A stretch of DNA of 64,000 nucleotides from Sipunculus nudus (Eukaryota > Annelida > Sipuncula > Golfingiida > Sipunculidae), in NCBI GenBank assembly GCA_026874595.1, contig CM049306.1, forward strand, positions 38,022,019 through 38,086,018, read 5' to 3'. Numbering within the stretch: position 1 is the stretch's first letter; each line of letters begins with the position of its first letter. The position numbers were made by a program, and so were the translations under genes. Positions 13,101-28,100 of the stretch are shown here, in pieces. The notes beneath the pieces are model-generated. The model saw nothing but the letters and a program-made list of their open reading frames with translations, did not search any database and was not told the DNA's origin.

Positions 13101-16100
13101 TATGTTTTTCCTCATATTTACCATAAATATTCCTCTATATAGTTCCTATGTACATGCCAGAAATTATGTCTGTATTATTTAATTTAAAAAAGTTCAGGGC
13201 CCAAACATAATGCATTTTGAAAAAAATAAGGAAAGATATTTGATCACTTAACACAAAAAATGTTAAAGCTGTGGACCTTTTTTCCAGTAATATAACTTTA
13301 ATTAATCAAAATTAAATTGTATACCCAAAATTAGATGAAAATCTTTTAAATTTTTTAAAATATTAATAAAAATAAAAAATTGGTACCTTAAATTTTGCCC
13401 AACTTTGACCATGGCACGTTTTTTTCCTGTAAGTACTGTGGATTTAATTTTCACAGCATGTTTTTGTCAGCATTTCAACTGTTAACACCAAAAATTTGAA
13501 ACCAGTTGATCAAAAACTGTTGATTTTAATCAAGTTTTCAAGCACCTTGTAACATATTGTTTACATCAAGCTAGTGTTATGCAGTTTGCAAAAGCTCAGC
13601 TCCCAAGCTTCAGCTCTAAGTTTCTTAAATTCAGCATACAGTTAGATGTCTCCAAAATCCCCTACCATGCCAAGAATTTGGTCACTAGGACTTAATACCT
13701 TCGAGATATTAATGAAAAACTTCATTTTTCCATTAAAAACCCATTGTTACACTTCAAGACTGCCTAATATCAAAACCACTGATCTGACCATAATCATAAA
13801 CAATATACATATTTTTCATTCTCTATGCACATCCCAGAATGATGTCAGTATTGCGTAATTGTTTTAAGTTATGGGCCCAAACATAATGCACATTGTAAAA
13901 AATCAAGAAATATATTTACTCCCTTAACAAGGGCATTGCTAGAGATTTTTTGTCAGGGATGTAACATTATTTAATCAAGATTCAATTGAATACCCAAAAT
14001 TAGTTCTGAATTTTTCAAATTTTATAAGTTATTAGTATAAATATAAAATTAGTACCTTAAATTTTGCCCAACCATGGCACGTTTGTTTCCCGTGAGCACT
14101 GTTGATATAATTTTCATATCATGCACACATAAGGATTTCAGCTTTTTAGTTTAGAAAGCTGAAAGAAATTGGCCAAAAATTGTAGCTTTTATTAATGTTT
14201 TTTATGAGACCCTGTCAGACTTTGGCTCTCTCCAGCCCCTCTTGAGTCACCTGTATGTTGACCTTGTTGACCTTTCATCAAATTATGCACGCTTGAGGCG
14301 AGGCATACAGGAATCCAGGCAGCTTATGGCCAGCCACAGTTGATCCAGGTGTCCAACCCAACTCATCTAGTAGTTTTAACCAACAACATAACAATAAACA
14401 ACAAATTAATAAATTTTTATTGGTTTTTAATAACAAATTAAAGAAAAATAGAAAAGGAATTTGTTAGTTTATAATAACAGGAAATTAACTTGCAGTTACT
14501 GATGATATAAGAATCTTGTATCAATGGGTAGAATGTCACATATTCCAAATAACACCATGCAGTCACCTATGGCATTTTTCAGTTTATTAATGATAAAGAA
14601 GTAAATCATATTATTCATTACTAATCATTAGGGATCATATGAAGGAAATTAATGATAGACAAAGATGCAGTTGATAATATTAATCTAGATTCCTACTGTG
14701 TCTAGTATGTACATTGATGTGAAATTAGTCCAAAATGAATTTTTTACAGTTATTTTTTAATATAAGCCATAAAAAAGCCATAAAACCAGGTACTTATGAT
14801 CATTATTTAAATGTGTGAATTTTGTATATTCTGGATTCTCAACATCATTGTGTGGTGAAAATTGAATAAATACCAGACATGGTGCGAATACTTTGTAATT
14901 GTATTTAAATAGGAATATGATTATGTACTCCATTATAAAATTTCTTGCATAAAGAATGGGAATTCAGGTAAAAATGAAAGTATATGAATACTCGTGCAAA
15001 TACTTTCAAAATGTATTCATGAATGCATATATATTCTTTAATATTATTTTAATAATCATATCAGTTATATTTCATTTTAAAAAATCATATGATTCTCTTA
15101 TTATTTTTAATAAAAATTATATTTGGGACAATATTTGTAAATTTTTTAATAAATAGTTAAACCCTTATATGTTCTGCTTATAAGTTATATGGCCAAGTCA
15201 AAATCTGTGTGACAATAGTACTCCAATTGTTAATAGAATAAATGGAATCAATCCTCTTCCCTGTCTCCAAAGGTACTATCAAAATCATACATAAGGTAAA
15301 CAACAACAACTCATAATACAGCTTATATTTATTACCACAAAAAACCAGCATGTGCCTCATTTCTAAATAATATTTTTTTATCATATATAACAGCTGAGCG
15401 TCGTGACCCATAGGTCCCTTGTTTAATTTTCAACAATTAAAAACACATGATTTTGGCAAGTTTTCAAAAGATCTTGATGTAAGGAGCTGCTGAAACCTGT
15501 CACAGTAGAATATGTTGTTGAAAAAATTATTAAATGCATTTATGTTGGAGATAATCATTTTGTATCCTTTGTGATTGCTACACTTTCACATATCTGACAC
15601 AGGCAAATTTCAAGAACCAGAATCCCTCATATATCTCATACTACATTCTTAATGCTAACAGTGGCACTCTAGCACTGTTTCAAGCTTATTTCAACACCTG
15701 TATATTCTCACACCTTCATATACATATATAAATACACCTGATAGTTACAGATGTTGTTTCTGCTTGTAGGGACCTCTCTGTTTCCCGTCCGCTGCACATC
15801 GAGTTTCCCAGGTCTCTGGTTGAGGTTGTCACCAACTGGCACATGCCTATGCATTACTGGCTCAAAACATGTCAGTACCAATGTTTATTTTAGTTAACTT
15901 ACTGATTTTTATCTCAGCTGACTGTAAGTCATCTGAGCTATAGCGATCACTCTTTGCCCGTCCGGTCGTCCAGGAGTCTGTCCGTTAACAATAACAGGGC
16001 ACAAACTGTAACCGCTGTACCTAGAATGTTGTAACTTGACATCCATGGAGGTCCATGAAAAATCTGCTTGGAAACTTGAAATTTGGTCTCTGTTACCCAT

Positions 16101-19100
16101 ATCCTCTGAGCTATGGGGTGCAGAAGTACCCCAAGAATAATTGAAAATTTTGATACAAAGCTCATCTGATGCAGTCAACTGTTAGCGGGGAACATTTCGT
16201 AACCACTGGACCTAGAATCTACTTACTTGACATGCAGGGAGATCCATAAAAAATATCCTTGGAAACCTGAAATTAGGATTCTGTAACCCATATTCTAGTG
16301 GTGCTTATAAGCTACCCAAGAATAATTGAAAATTTTATACCAAAGCAGGGCACAAATCATAACCTTGGGACCTTGAATCTTCAAACTTGACATCATGAGA
16401 GTATCTCAAAAGTTCTCCTCAGAAACTTGAAATTAGGTCACTGTGACCTATATTCTGTAAGTAAGTTGGCATGTTTGAGCACCCCAGAAATAAAGCAAAA
16501 TACACACAAATTGCCAGTTTCCTCAGGAAAGGCTGGATGGATTGTCATCAAACTTGGTGTGTTAATGGGTCTTAATGAACTAAAGCTAATGTGCATGAAA
16601 GATTATGCCACCTACATTTTCTTAATTAGGTGCCTGTGCAAGGTTATATTGTCAACATGTCAGTCAGCTGAGCGTCATGACCCATGGGTCACTTGGTATT
16701 AAAATCATGCTTAATTTGTAACAGGTTTTTCTTTTATAAAGACTGAATTAGCCATTTTGGTTTTTGATGTATATTTGTTGAAAACATATGTGAAAGAAGA
16801 GTTTAAAAATAATTGAGAAACGATGTGAAACCTTTTTATTGAAATTAATTGGAGAATGGATCAGTCTTTTAGGGCAAATTCTTATTTTAAAAATTATATG
16901 AATTAATTCATGAAAATTGAAGGAATATATGGAATTGTTATCCTGATGGTCAACTTTTGCTGACTCTACCCAAACTACTGACTCATGGTACTTAAAGCAG
17001 TCAAACCAGTGTTAAGTTGGCAGTTAAACATCACAGCTGAACTTTTTGATTCAGCTTAGAATGCTCAGATCTAGGTATTCACTGGAAAGCTGGGGCATAT
17101 TTAGAGGGGGTCACATGTCCTCTCTTTTGACCTAAAAATCTGCCAACTAGAATATTAAAAGCATATTTGCCAAAAAGTAGCTCACCAGATTTTGCATCGC
17201 CCATCATTTTCTTCCCAATACATGTGCATATGTGAGTTCTGTATAAAGTCTACTAGTACTTCTGGCACACTGGTTTACCTGTGCTAAGGTGTTGAGCTCA
17301 CCCTTTTTATGCCCCCGCCACAAAGTGGCCGGGGCATATAGTTTTACCCATGTCCGTCATTCCGTCATTCCGAAATGAAACAGTTGTACGGACTTTTTTT
17401 CGCAGTGCCTGCAGATATTGGCCTGATTTTTGGTGTGTGGGCAGATAATGACCAGTTACAGATCGAGTTCGCGTTTCGTCTGGGTTGACCTACTTTTGAC
17501 CATTTTACGGCTCCTTAACTTAGAAAATTTCATGAAAAATAGAAATTTTCATGACAAATACACATGTACAGACTTTTTTTCGCAATGCTTGCAGATATTG
17601 GCCTGATTTTTGGTGTGTGGGTAGATAATGACCAGTTACAGATCGAGTTCGCGTTTCGTCCAGGTTGACCTACTTTTGACCATTTTACGGCTCCTTAACT
17701 TAGAAAATTTCATGAAAAATAGAAATTTTCATGACAAATACACATGTACAGACTTTTTTTCGCAATGCCTGCAGATATTGGCCAGATTTTTGGTGTGTGG
17801 GCAGATAATGACCAGTTACAGATCGAGTTCGCGTTTCGTCCGGGTTGACCTACTTTTGACCATTTTACGGCTCCTTAACTTAGAAAATTTCATCAAAAAT
17901 AGAAATTTTCATGACAAATACACATGTACGGACTTTTTATCGCAGTGCCTACAGATATTGCCCTGATTTTTGGTGTGTGGGCAGATAATGACCAGTTACA
18001 GATCGAGTTCGCGTTTTGTCCCAGTTTACCTACTTATGACTGTTTTACGGCTCCTTAACTTAGAAAATTTCATGAAAAATAGAAATTTTCATGACAAATA
18101 CACATGTACGGACTTTTTTTCGCAATGCCTGCAGATATTGGCCTGAATTTTGGTGTGTGGGCAGATAATGACCAGTTACAGATCGAGTTCGTGTTTTGTC
18201 CCGGTTGACCTACTTTTGACCGTTTTACGACTCCTTAACATGGAAAATTTCATGAAAAATATTAATTTTCATGACAAATGTACATGTACAGCCAATTTAA
18301 GCCCTCAGCTCATAGGCTCATGGGCTATTGTCGTCACCCAAGCTGTCCGTCTGTCCGTCCGTCCATCTGTCTGTCCGGTGTCCGTCAGTCCGTCTGTTCC
18401 GCGTCTGTTAACTTTTACCTTGTGAGCTGGATATCTCTAAAAGGATTCACCGTTGGAATTTTATTTCATCAGTGAAGATGTATATCGATAAAATCTCGGC
18501 CAAGTTCGAAGATGGGTGACCTTGACCCATTTTTCTACATTTTAGAGCTGATTATAGAAAAACACTTAGAAGCTTATATCTCAGGAACCATTGTGTGGAT
18601 TTTCACAAAACTTACTATGATCATTGGGTCTGATGGTCTGTACGTGCTGCACAATTTTGGTGGTGCCACCTGCAATTTCTGATTTTTTAATGAAATTTTA
18701 TCGGATTTTTCAATTTTGGCCTTTTTTGCAGGATATCTCCAAAGGTATTCAACACAGGAACTTCATTTCTTCATTGCTATTGCATTATATTTACAAAATC
18801 TTGGTGAAGTTCAAAGATGGGTGATCTTGACCTACTTTTCAAGGTCACAGAGCTTAGTATAGAAAAATACTTAGGAGCTTATTTCTCAGGAAGCATTTGG
18901 TGGATTGTTATGAAACATGGTACATACCTCTCCAATTTAAATTTATAACTGATTATCAGCTTTTGCTAATATTCTAGTTTCGCAATGCAATGCTTACAGA
19001 TACTGGCCTAATGTTTGGTCTGTGCGCGCATAATGACCACTCACAGATCGAGTTCGCATTTTGTCCCAGTTAACCTATTTTTGACCATATGACAGATCCT

Positions 19101-22100
19101 GAACATAGAAAATTTCATGAAAGACAGAAATTTCTACGAAAAATGCAAATGTATGTACTTTTTTTCACAATGCCTGCAGATTCTGGCCTGATTTTTGGTG
19201 TGTTGCTTGATAATGACCCATTACAGATCGAGTTTGCATTTTGCCCCTGTTGACCTACTTTTTACCATACAACACCTCCTAAACTTAAAGAAATTTACAA
19301 AATTTAACAAATGTTTCTCATTTGCCCCAGGCGGGGGCATTCGTGTCGTTCCGACACATCTAGTTAATAACCTGTATCTGCCCATGAAAGCTTCCTGAGT
19401 CCTGATAAGCAGAGATACTATGGTTGCCTTCATTTTCGCAAGGCTAGTATTTGGCGATTTTCAAACTTTCCCTGTTTTTAGAGGGTTCCATTTTCATGAT
19501 CTTACCATGCAGTAACTTACACATAGTATATCCATCATAATATTGATTATATAATACTATATAATACATCATAACAATTTGACGAGGACCCATTACCATG
19601 AGTAGAAATTATTGTCACCTTTAGGCATATAATATGAAATATTAACAATATTAGGATATTATTTATAATATCTATATTTGATTTACAAATAACATGAAAT
19701 ATATGTATTTACTTGCAGTTATGGCCGCATGGATAACATAGATAAATACTGATGAGGCTATATTATGTATGAATGTTTACATATGTAATGTAGATGAGGT
19801 TTTTAGTTCAGCTGACTATAAGTCATCTGAGCTATAGTCGTGGTCCTTTGTCCGTCCGTCCGGCCGTCTGTCCGTTAACAGGGCACGTTTTAAAACTGTT
19901 GGACCTACGAATCCAAAATTCTGCATACCATTAGATGTCCCCAAAATCTCCTACCATACCAAAAATTGGGTCATTAGAACTTCTTTCCTTCGAGATATTA
20001 AGGAAAAACCTCTGTTTTCCATAAAAAAGCCATTGTTACACTTCAAGGCTGCCTAATATCAAAACCATTGATCTGTTTTTGATCAGATTTAGTATTCATA
20101 TTCTTTCCATACATTTTCTATGCACATACCAAAAATTAGGTCAGTATTGGGTATTATTTTGAAGTTATAGGCCCAAATATAATGCAATTTTTTAAAAATC
20201 AGGAAATATATTTGCTCACTTAACATGAGAATTGCTGCAGCTGGAGACTTTTTTTCAGGAATATAACTTTATTTAATCAAGATTCAATTGTTTACCCAAA
20301 ATTAGATCTGAATTTTGCAAATTGTTCAAGTAATTAGCATAAATAAAAAATCAATACCTTAAATTTTGTCCAAATTTGGCAGTGGCACGTTTTTTCCCTG
20401 TAAGTACTGTTGATTTTATTTTCACAGCATATACATAAGGATTTAATCTTTTAAAATCTGAAATTTCAAAGAAATTGTTTGAAAAGAGTAGCTTTTATTC
20501 AAGTTTTCATACACCATGTCAAGTGTTGTTTACATCTGGCCCACCTAGTAGTACAGCCTTCACTTGCATTATGTAACCCACCCCAGGCAGCTTGCCTTGG
20601 CCCAGCTTGGCCACTACTAGCAGGCTTCCCCTCTGCCCTGCACTCACCCCCCCCCCCCCAGCTGGTGCATAAACTAGATGAATGTTATAATTTTCTGTAT
20701 TTTATTTTATTCCTGGACATGCTACATTTTAGATTTTGTATTGTACCACCAGGGTTACAATGATTAAAGTGCACATTTAATTGTGTCCACAAAGTGATGT
20801 ATTGCTATGAAAGTGTGGATGTTCATCAGATAAGTAATGCTTTACTTCAGAAGAGTAAAACTTCACCAGGTGATAAATTGACTATTAATTCCAGTTATTA
20901 ATTATAGCTGAAATTGTAATTAGCATAATTATATTGTTTGTCCCTTATTCAACCAACAGTGTGTATACTTTATTTGAAAAGATGTTTTTATTTTATCAAA
21001 TGTACTGAATCTTCTATTTTATTTCGGTGAATAAAATTAAGCATGTACTGAAAACTCCAATGTGCAAAACGTTTTAATAGGGATTCAAGGAATAATTTTG
21101 TAGATGCCATGTTGTTATATATAAACTTAAATGCATTATTCCCTTGAAAGTGAAATGAAGGTATTAGTCCATTCTGTCCACTTGCCTGTCCATCTGCAAA
21201 TTTTTCATATGCATCACAGTATCTCAAAACTTTTACTGTTTTTCTTCATGACAGTCTTGTCAGAGTATTAGTTTGCAATCATATATTGAGAACTTTACTA
21301 TAACCAAGTAGGAAGGCCCTTTCCTCTTAGCTTCTCATATGCTTATATAAATAAAAAACATTACAATAGAATATTTTTCATATTTTGCATTTGCAAAAAT
21401 TTCAAACTTAAGCTGGTTGTCGTGACCCATGGGTCCTTTGTTTATATTCTGGATTCTCAACATCATTGTTTGGCTAAAACTGAATAAATACCAGACATGC
21501 CATTATAAAATTTCTTGCATAAGAATGGGAATTCAGGTAAAAATGAAAGTATTTGAATACCAGTGCAAATACTTTCAAAATGTATTCATGAATGCATTCA
21601 TGAATATATTCTATAATATTATTTTAATAATCATTTCAGTTATATTTTATTAAAAAAATCATATGATTCTCTTATCATTTTTAATAAAAATTATATTTGG
21701 CACAATATTTGTTATTAAATTTTAATAAATAGTTAAACTCTTTATCTTATATGTGCTGCTTATCAGTTATATGGCCAAGTCAAAATATGTATGACAGTGG
21801 CACTCCATTTGTTTATAAAATAAATGAAATTAATCTCTTCCCTGTCTCCAAAGAAACTATCAAAATCACTAACACTAACAACTCATAATACAGCTTATAT
21901 TTATTTCCACACAAAACCAGCATGTGCCTCATTTCAAAATCATATTTTTTTATCTTATATAACAGCTGAGCGCCGTGACCCATAGGTCCCTTGTTTATTA
22001 ATGAAGGTTCGAGATATTTGCAATTATTTTCCTTTCACAAATATCTTGAATTTGAAACCTTCTCAAAAGAAAAGCCAACCACAGTATGTGGTACATTATA

Positions 22101-25100
22101 TGTATGGCTTAAATGGAGAAAACAGTTTGATGGCCTCAATCCACAAACAGTGTAAAAGGCCTGAATGACATGACTGTAACTGTCATGTGGCAGGTGATTC
22201 CTTAACGTTGATTAGACTTAAAATCTTGAACTATCGCAAATACTTCAGAATACGGTGAGAATAACCAAGTTAGCATTTTCACATTAACAGAGAGGCATTT
22301 GATTCATGAAACATAATTTATGACTGAGATATGGAAAATTAGTTTCTTTTGCTAAAAAGGTTCTGTGCACAATATTTGATTTAGACTTGTGTCCCTCCAG
22401 CTGTGTTTACTATCTGAGCTGTTCCCAAATGTTAATTGGGAAGCTGCTAAAGATAACAAATTTTAGCCCCATGTTCAGTGAAAGATCAAAAACTAGCCTA
22501 TTAAACAAATGCTTCCATTTTTAGCCCATTTCAATAGCAGTTGATATAAATGCATTTTACATGTAATATTGTATCTGCACAAATAATAATTTCATTACAC
22601 CAGTTATGAAATTACATTGTACAGATCATAAAATTACACAATTGCTTCAAGATCTAAACATGTAAGTTTTTCCTCTCTGTTTCAGATGTTTTTAAAACAG
22701 CCCGACCACTTGGAACATTTTCGGCCATTTTACTGACATACGCTGCCAGCTCTATACTGCATGTGAGTATTTGTTGATATTAAAAAAAAATATACACAGT
22801 CCCACCCTTTAAAGCCAGCTATTCCCCTACATTTTCTATAAAATGTATGTGATTTCTGGCTTGCTCTGCATAAATATAAATTAACTCTGGGTAATTCCTG
22901 TTCTTATTAGGCCAAGAAAAAAATAAAAGGTATGGTTGGCAGGCAACGCACGCGTCAATTTAACACCCCCCCACCCCCCCACCCCCACATAAAAAATTTG
23001 TATCATTTTGATTTTCATCTTCCAAGAAGATTAAATAATACAATTTTGATCTGAGTTCCTTTGTTATGTAGTGCTTAAACCTGTTTAGCAAACACATTCT
23101 GTTAATTTCATGCTTTTCCCTGATCATATGACATTTTTCTTGAAACATACAAAAAAAGGTTAAAAAATAAAATGTTGCCTGCCTGTCCCGATTCCTAAAA
23201 AAGGTGCCTGAGAACCATACCTTTTTTTTGGCCTTATGTCCATGTGACGAATGTATGAGCTTCGATGTTAACAAGCAGAAAAAAACATGTAACCTAAGGT
23301 TGTTGATGCATATGTGCATACAAATCAAAGGTCACTTGTTGAAAACCACCCTTTGCAAAACTCTAGTTCATCTGACTTGCTGCCAGGTGCTCTTTTAAAT
23401 CTGTTTCGATTATTTTTTTGGCAGGTCCCCACATGTTACAAACATGTGGATATAAAAAAAATGAACAGCCTGTGTGTATAATAGCTCTGTTTTTATAAAA
23501 GGTTTAAGGAATTATCTATAGTTAATATACATCAGATATTGGTGTAGGCCCATTTAATTATTAAAGATATACCACTGGAGTTGTGATTTCTTTGAACACT
23601 GCATTAGTCATATATGCACATTTGTTTGAATAATTGTTTAATTTTATGTAATAAACATTGAATATATATTTTAAAAAGCTACTTTTTTAATGTCAGTGCA
23701 CATCACAACCTCTCTCTCCTTTTGAAAACTATTTAACTACTGGTTTATCATACTGTGAAATGTCTTGCAGTCTGTGCATTTAAAACAACAATACCTTAGG
23801 ACAGATTTATCTTTTTATCCAGTGAAATAGCTTGATTCATGTGTTCAGTGCTCATGCACATGATGTAAAATCATAATAAAAGTGTTTGTTATTGCTAGTT
23901 CCTGATGCCATATAACACAACGAAAGTAACTCTGACACACCATAATAACAGAATCATAGCTTTACTGGTTTAAAATAGCTTTTTTTCTGGTAAATGTGTC
24001 AAACTAATTTTGTTAAAGCAAGATAAAAGTTTTAACTGAAGTTATTTCTACTGCTACATTTTTTCATACAAGATTAAAGTTTAATGAAATTCATCACAAG
24101 CATTTATAAATGTTCTCTTACAAAGTTTGATATGTATGTTATCTACAGTCAGACTTGTTAATTACAGTACATGCATGAGGACAAGTATTAATTGATTATC
24201 ATATATTTTTCAAGATTATTAGTCATTTCTATGATTTTTACTTTCAGGGTCTGAATTTTCAGCTCACAGCTGTGTTGTTATCATTAGGAATTTATTCTTA
24301 TATAGAATATGGTAAGTACATTTGTTTAGTTCAGTGATTCTCTTTACATTCTTTGCTTCTTTAGGAATAATTTATTTAAGTAAAATGTTATTTTCTCAGT
24401 CTAACATATCTTGTTCAAAAAAAATTCTCCCTACTCCATTAAAATAAATCTTTTATTGTCAAAATTTGTATTTTTAGCTCAGCTGACTATAAGTCATCTG
24501 AGCTATAGTCGTGGTCCATTGTCCGTCGTCCGTCCGTCTGTCCGTCCGTCCGTCCGTCCGTAGATGTGGCACGTTTTGAAACCGTAAGACCTAGGAATCC
24601 AAAATTCAGCATAATATTAGATATCCCCAAGATCTCCTACCAAGCCGAAAACTGGGTCTTTGCGACTTCATTCCTTTGAGAAATTAAGGAAAAACCTCAA
24701 TTTTTTATTAAAAACCTATTTTCACACTTCAGGACTGCCTTATATCAAAACCACTCATCTGTTTTTCCTCATATTAACCATAAATATTCCTCTATATAAT
24801 TCCTATGTACATGCCAGAAATTAGGTCTGTATTGTATAATTTAAAAAAGTTATGGGCCCAAACATAATGCATTTTGTAAATAATCAGGAAAGAAATTTTA
24901 TCACGTTACACAAAACTTGTTAAAGCTAAGCACTTTTTTTCCAGTAATATTACTTTTATTAATCAAAATTAAATTGTATACCCAAAATAAGATCAAAATC
25001 TTTTAAATTTTTTAAAATATTAGCAAAAATAAAAAATTGGTACCTTAAATTTTGCCCAACTTTGACCATGGCACGTTTTTTTGTTGTAACCGCTGTGGAT

Positions 25101-28100
25101 TTAATTTTCACAGCATGTTTTTGTTAGCATTTCAACTGTTAACACCAAAAATTTGAAACCAGTTGATCAAAAACTGTAGATTTTATTCAAGTTTTCAAGC
25201 ACCATGTCACATATTGCTAGTGTTATGCAGTTTGCTAGAGCTCAGCTCACGAGCTTCAGCTCTAAGTTCCTTAAATTTGGCATACAGTTGGATTTCTCCA
25301 AATTCCCCTACCATGCCAAGAATTTGGTCACTAGGACTTAATTCCTTTGAGATATCAATGAAAAACTTCATTTTTCCATTAAAAACCCATTGTTACACTT
25401 TAAGACTGCCTCATATCAAAACCACTGATCTGACTTAGATCATGTATAATTTACATATTTTTCTATACATTCGCCATGCACATGCCAGAAATGATGTCAG
25501 TATTGTGTATTTTTTTTAAGTTATGGGCCCAAACATAATGAACTTTTTTAAAAATCAAGAAATATATTTACTCACCTTAGATGAGAATTGCTGAAGCTGG
25601 AGACTTTTTGTCAGGAATATAACTTTATTTAATCAAGATTCGATTGTTTACCCAAAATTAGATCTGAATTTTGCAAATTTTTCAAGTTATTAGCTTAAAT
25701 AAAAAATCAATACCCTAAATTTTGTCCAACTTTGGCAATGGCATGTTTTTTTTCTGTTAGCACTGTTGATTTAATTTTCACAGCATATATACATAAGGAT
25801 TTAATCTTTTAAAATCTGAAATTTCAAAGGAATTGATTGAAAAGAGTAGCTTTTATTCAAGTTTTCATACACCATGTCAAGTTTTGTTTACATCTAGCCC
25901 ACCTAGTAGTAAAGCCTTCACTTGCATTATGTAACCCACCCCAGGCAGCTTGTCTTGGCTCAGCTGGGCCACTACTAGCAGGCTTCTTCTCTGCCCTGCA
26001 CACCCTCCCCCCCTAGATGATGCATTAACTAGATGAATGTTATAATTTTCTGTATTTCATTTTATTCTTGGCTATGCTACATTTTAGATTTTGTATTTAC
26101 CACCAGGGTTACAATGATTAAAGTGCACATTTAATTGTGTCCACAAAGTGGTGTATTGCTATGAAAGTGTGGATGTTCATCAGATAAGTAATTCCTTCCT
26201 TGAGAAGAGTAAAAACTTCACAAGGTGTGAAATTGACTATTAATTCCAGGAATAAATTAAAGCTTAGATTGTAATTAGCATAATGATATTGTTTGTCCCT
26301 CATTCAACCAACAGTGTGTATACTTTATTTGAAAAGAAGTTTTTATTTTACCAAATTTACAGAATCTTATTTTATTTTGGTGAATAAGATTAAGCATGTA
26401 CTGAAAACTCCAATGTGCAAAACTTTTTAATAGTGATTCAAGGAATAATCTTGCAGATGCCATGTTGTGGCATTATTTTCTTTTAAATTCAGTTGGAAAA
26501 TTTGTGATTTAAAAATAATAAAAATATATGTGTATGCATAATATGACCCAATACGAGCTACACTCTGGATGTATAATGATTGCAAATAAGAATTCTAATA
26601 TTTTAACTTATATTTTCAGTGTTTTTTTAATACAAATTTATTAAACTTGTAAATAAAAAAAATAATCAGATAAAAACTATTTTAATGGAAAAAGTGGATA
26701 TGCTTAAATAATATATAAACTTAAATGTATTATTCCCTTGAATGTGAAATTAAGGTATTAGTCCAGACCTAGGAATCCAAAATTCGGCATAATGTTAGAT
26801 GTCCCCAAGATCTCCTACCAAGCCGAAAACTGGGTCTTTGCAACTCCGTTCCTTTGAGAAATAAAGGAAAAACCTCAATTTTTTATTTAAAACCTTTTTT
26901 CACACTTCAGGTTTGCCTAATATCAAAACCACTTATCTGTTTTTCCTCATATTAACCATAAATATTCCTCTATATAGTTCCTATATACATGCCAGAAATT
27001 ATGTCTGTATTATTTAATTTAAAAAAGTTATGGGCCCAAACATGATGCATTTTGTAAAAAATCAGGAAAGATATTTGATCACTTAACACAAAAAACGTTA
27101 AAGCTATGGACCTTTTTTCCAGTAATATAACTTTAATTAATCAAAATTAAATTGTATACCCAAAATTAGATGAAAATCTTTTAAATTTTTAAAATATTAA
27201 TAAAAATAAAAAATTGGTACCTTAAATTTTGCCCAACTTTGACCATGGCACGTTTTTTTTACTGTAAGCACTGTGGATTTAATTTTCACAGCATGTTTTT
27301 GTTAGCATTTCAACTGTTAACACCAAAAATTTGAAACCAGTTGATCAAAAACTGTAGATTTTAATCAGGTTTTCAAGCACCATGTAACATATTGTTTACA
27401 TCAAGCTAGTGTTATGCAGTTTGCAAGAGCTCAGCTCCCCAGCTTCAGCTCTAAGTTCCTTAAATTCGGCATACAGTTAGATGTCTCCAAAATCCCCTAC
27501 CATGCCAAGAATTTGGTCACTAGGACTTAATACCTTCGAGATATTAATGAAAAACTTCATTTTTCCATTAAAAACCCATTGTAACACTTCAAGACTGCCT
27601 AATATCAAAACCACTGATCTGACTTTAATCATAAATAATATACATATTTTTCATTCTCTATGCACATGCCAGAATGATGTCAGTATTGCGTAATTGTTTT
27701 AAGTTATGGGCCCAAACAGAATGCACTTTGTAAAAAATCAAGAAATATATTTACTCCCTTAAAAAGGGCATTGCTGAAGCTAGAGATTTTTTTGTCAGGG
27801 ATGTAACATTATTTAATCAAGATTCAATTGAATACCCAAAATTAGTTCTGAATTTTTCAAATTTTATAAGTTATTAGCATAAATATAAAATTAGTACCTT
27901 AAATTTTGCCCAACTGTGACCATGGCACGTTTGTTTCCCGTGAGCACTGTTGATATAATTTTCATATCATGCACACATAAGGATTTCAGCTTTTTAGTTT
28001 AGAAAGCTGAAAGAAATTGGCCAAATATTGTAGCTTTTATTAATGTTTTTTATGAGACCCTGTCAGACTTTGGCTGTCTCCAGCCCCTCTTGAGTCACCG

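Noticed and set aside
17628-17966. 112-residue repeated-peptide frame
   Set aside because: By-product of the 180-bp module repeated in the mobile element.
22960-23328. 122-residue minus-strand frame
   Set aside because: Lies mostly within a MITE and its TIRs and matches no protein I know.
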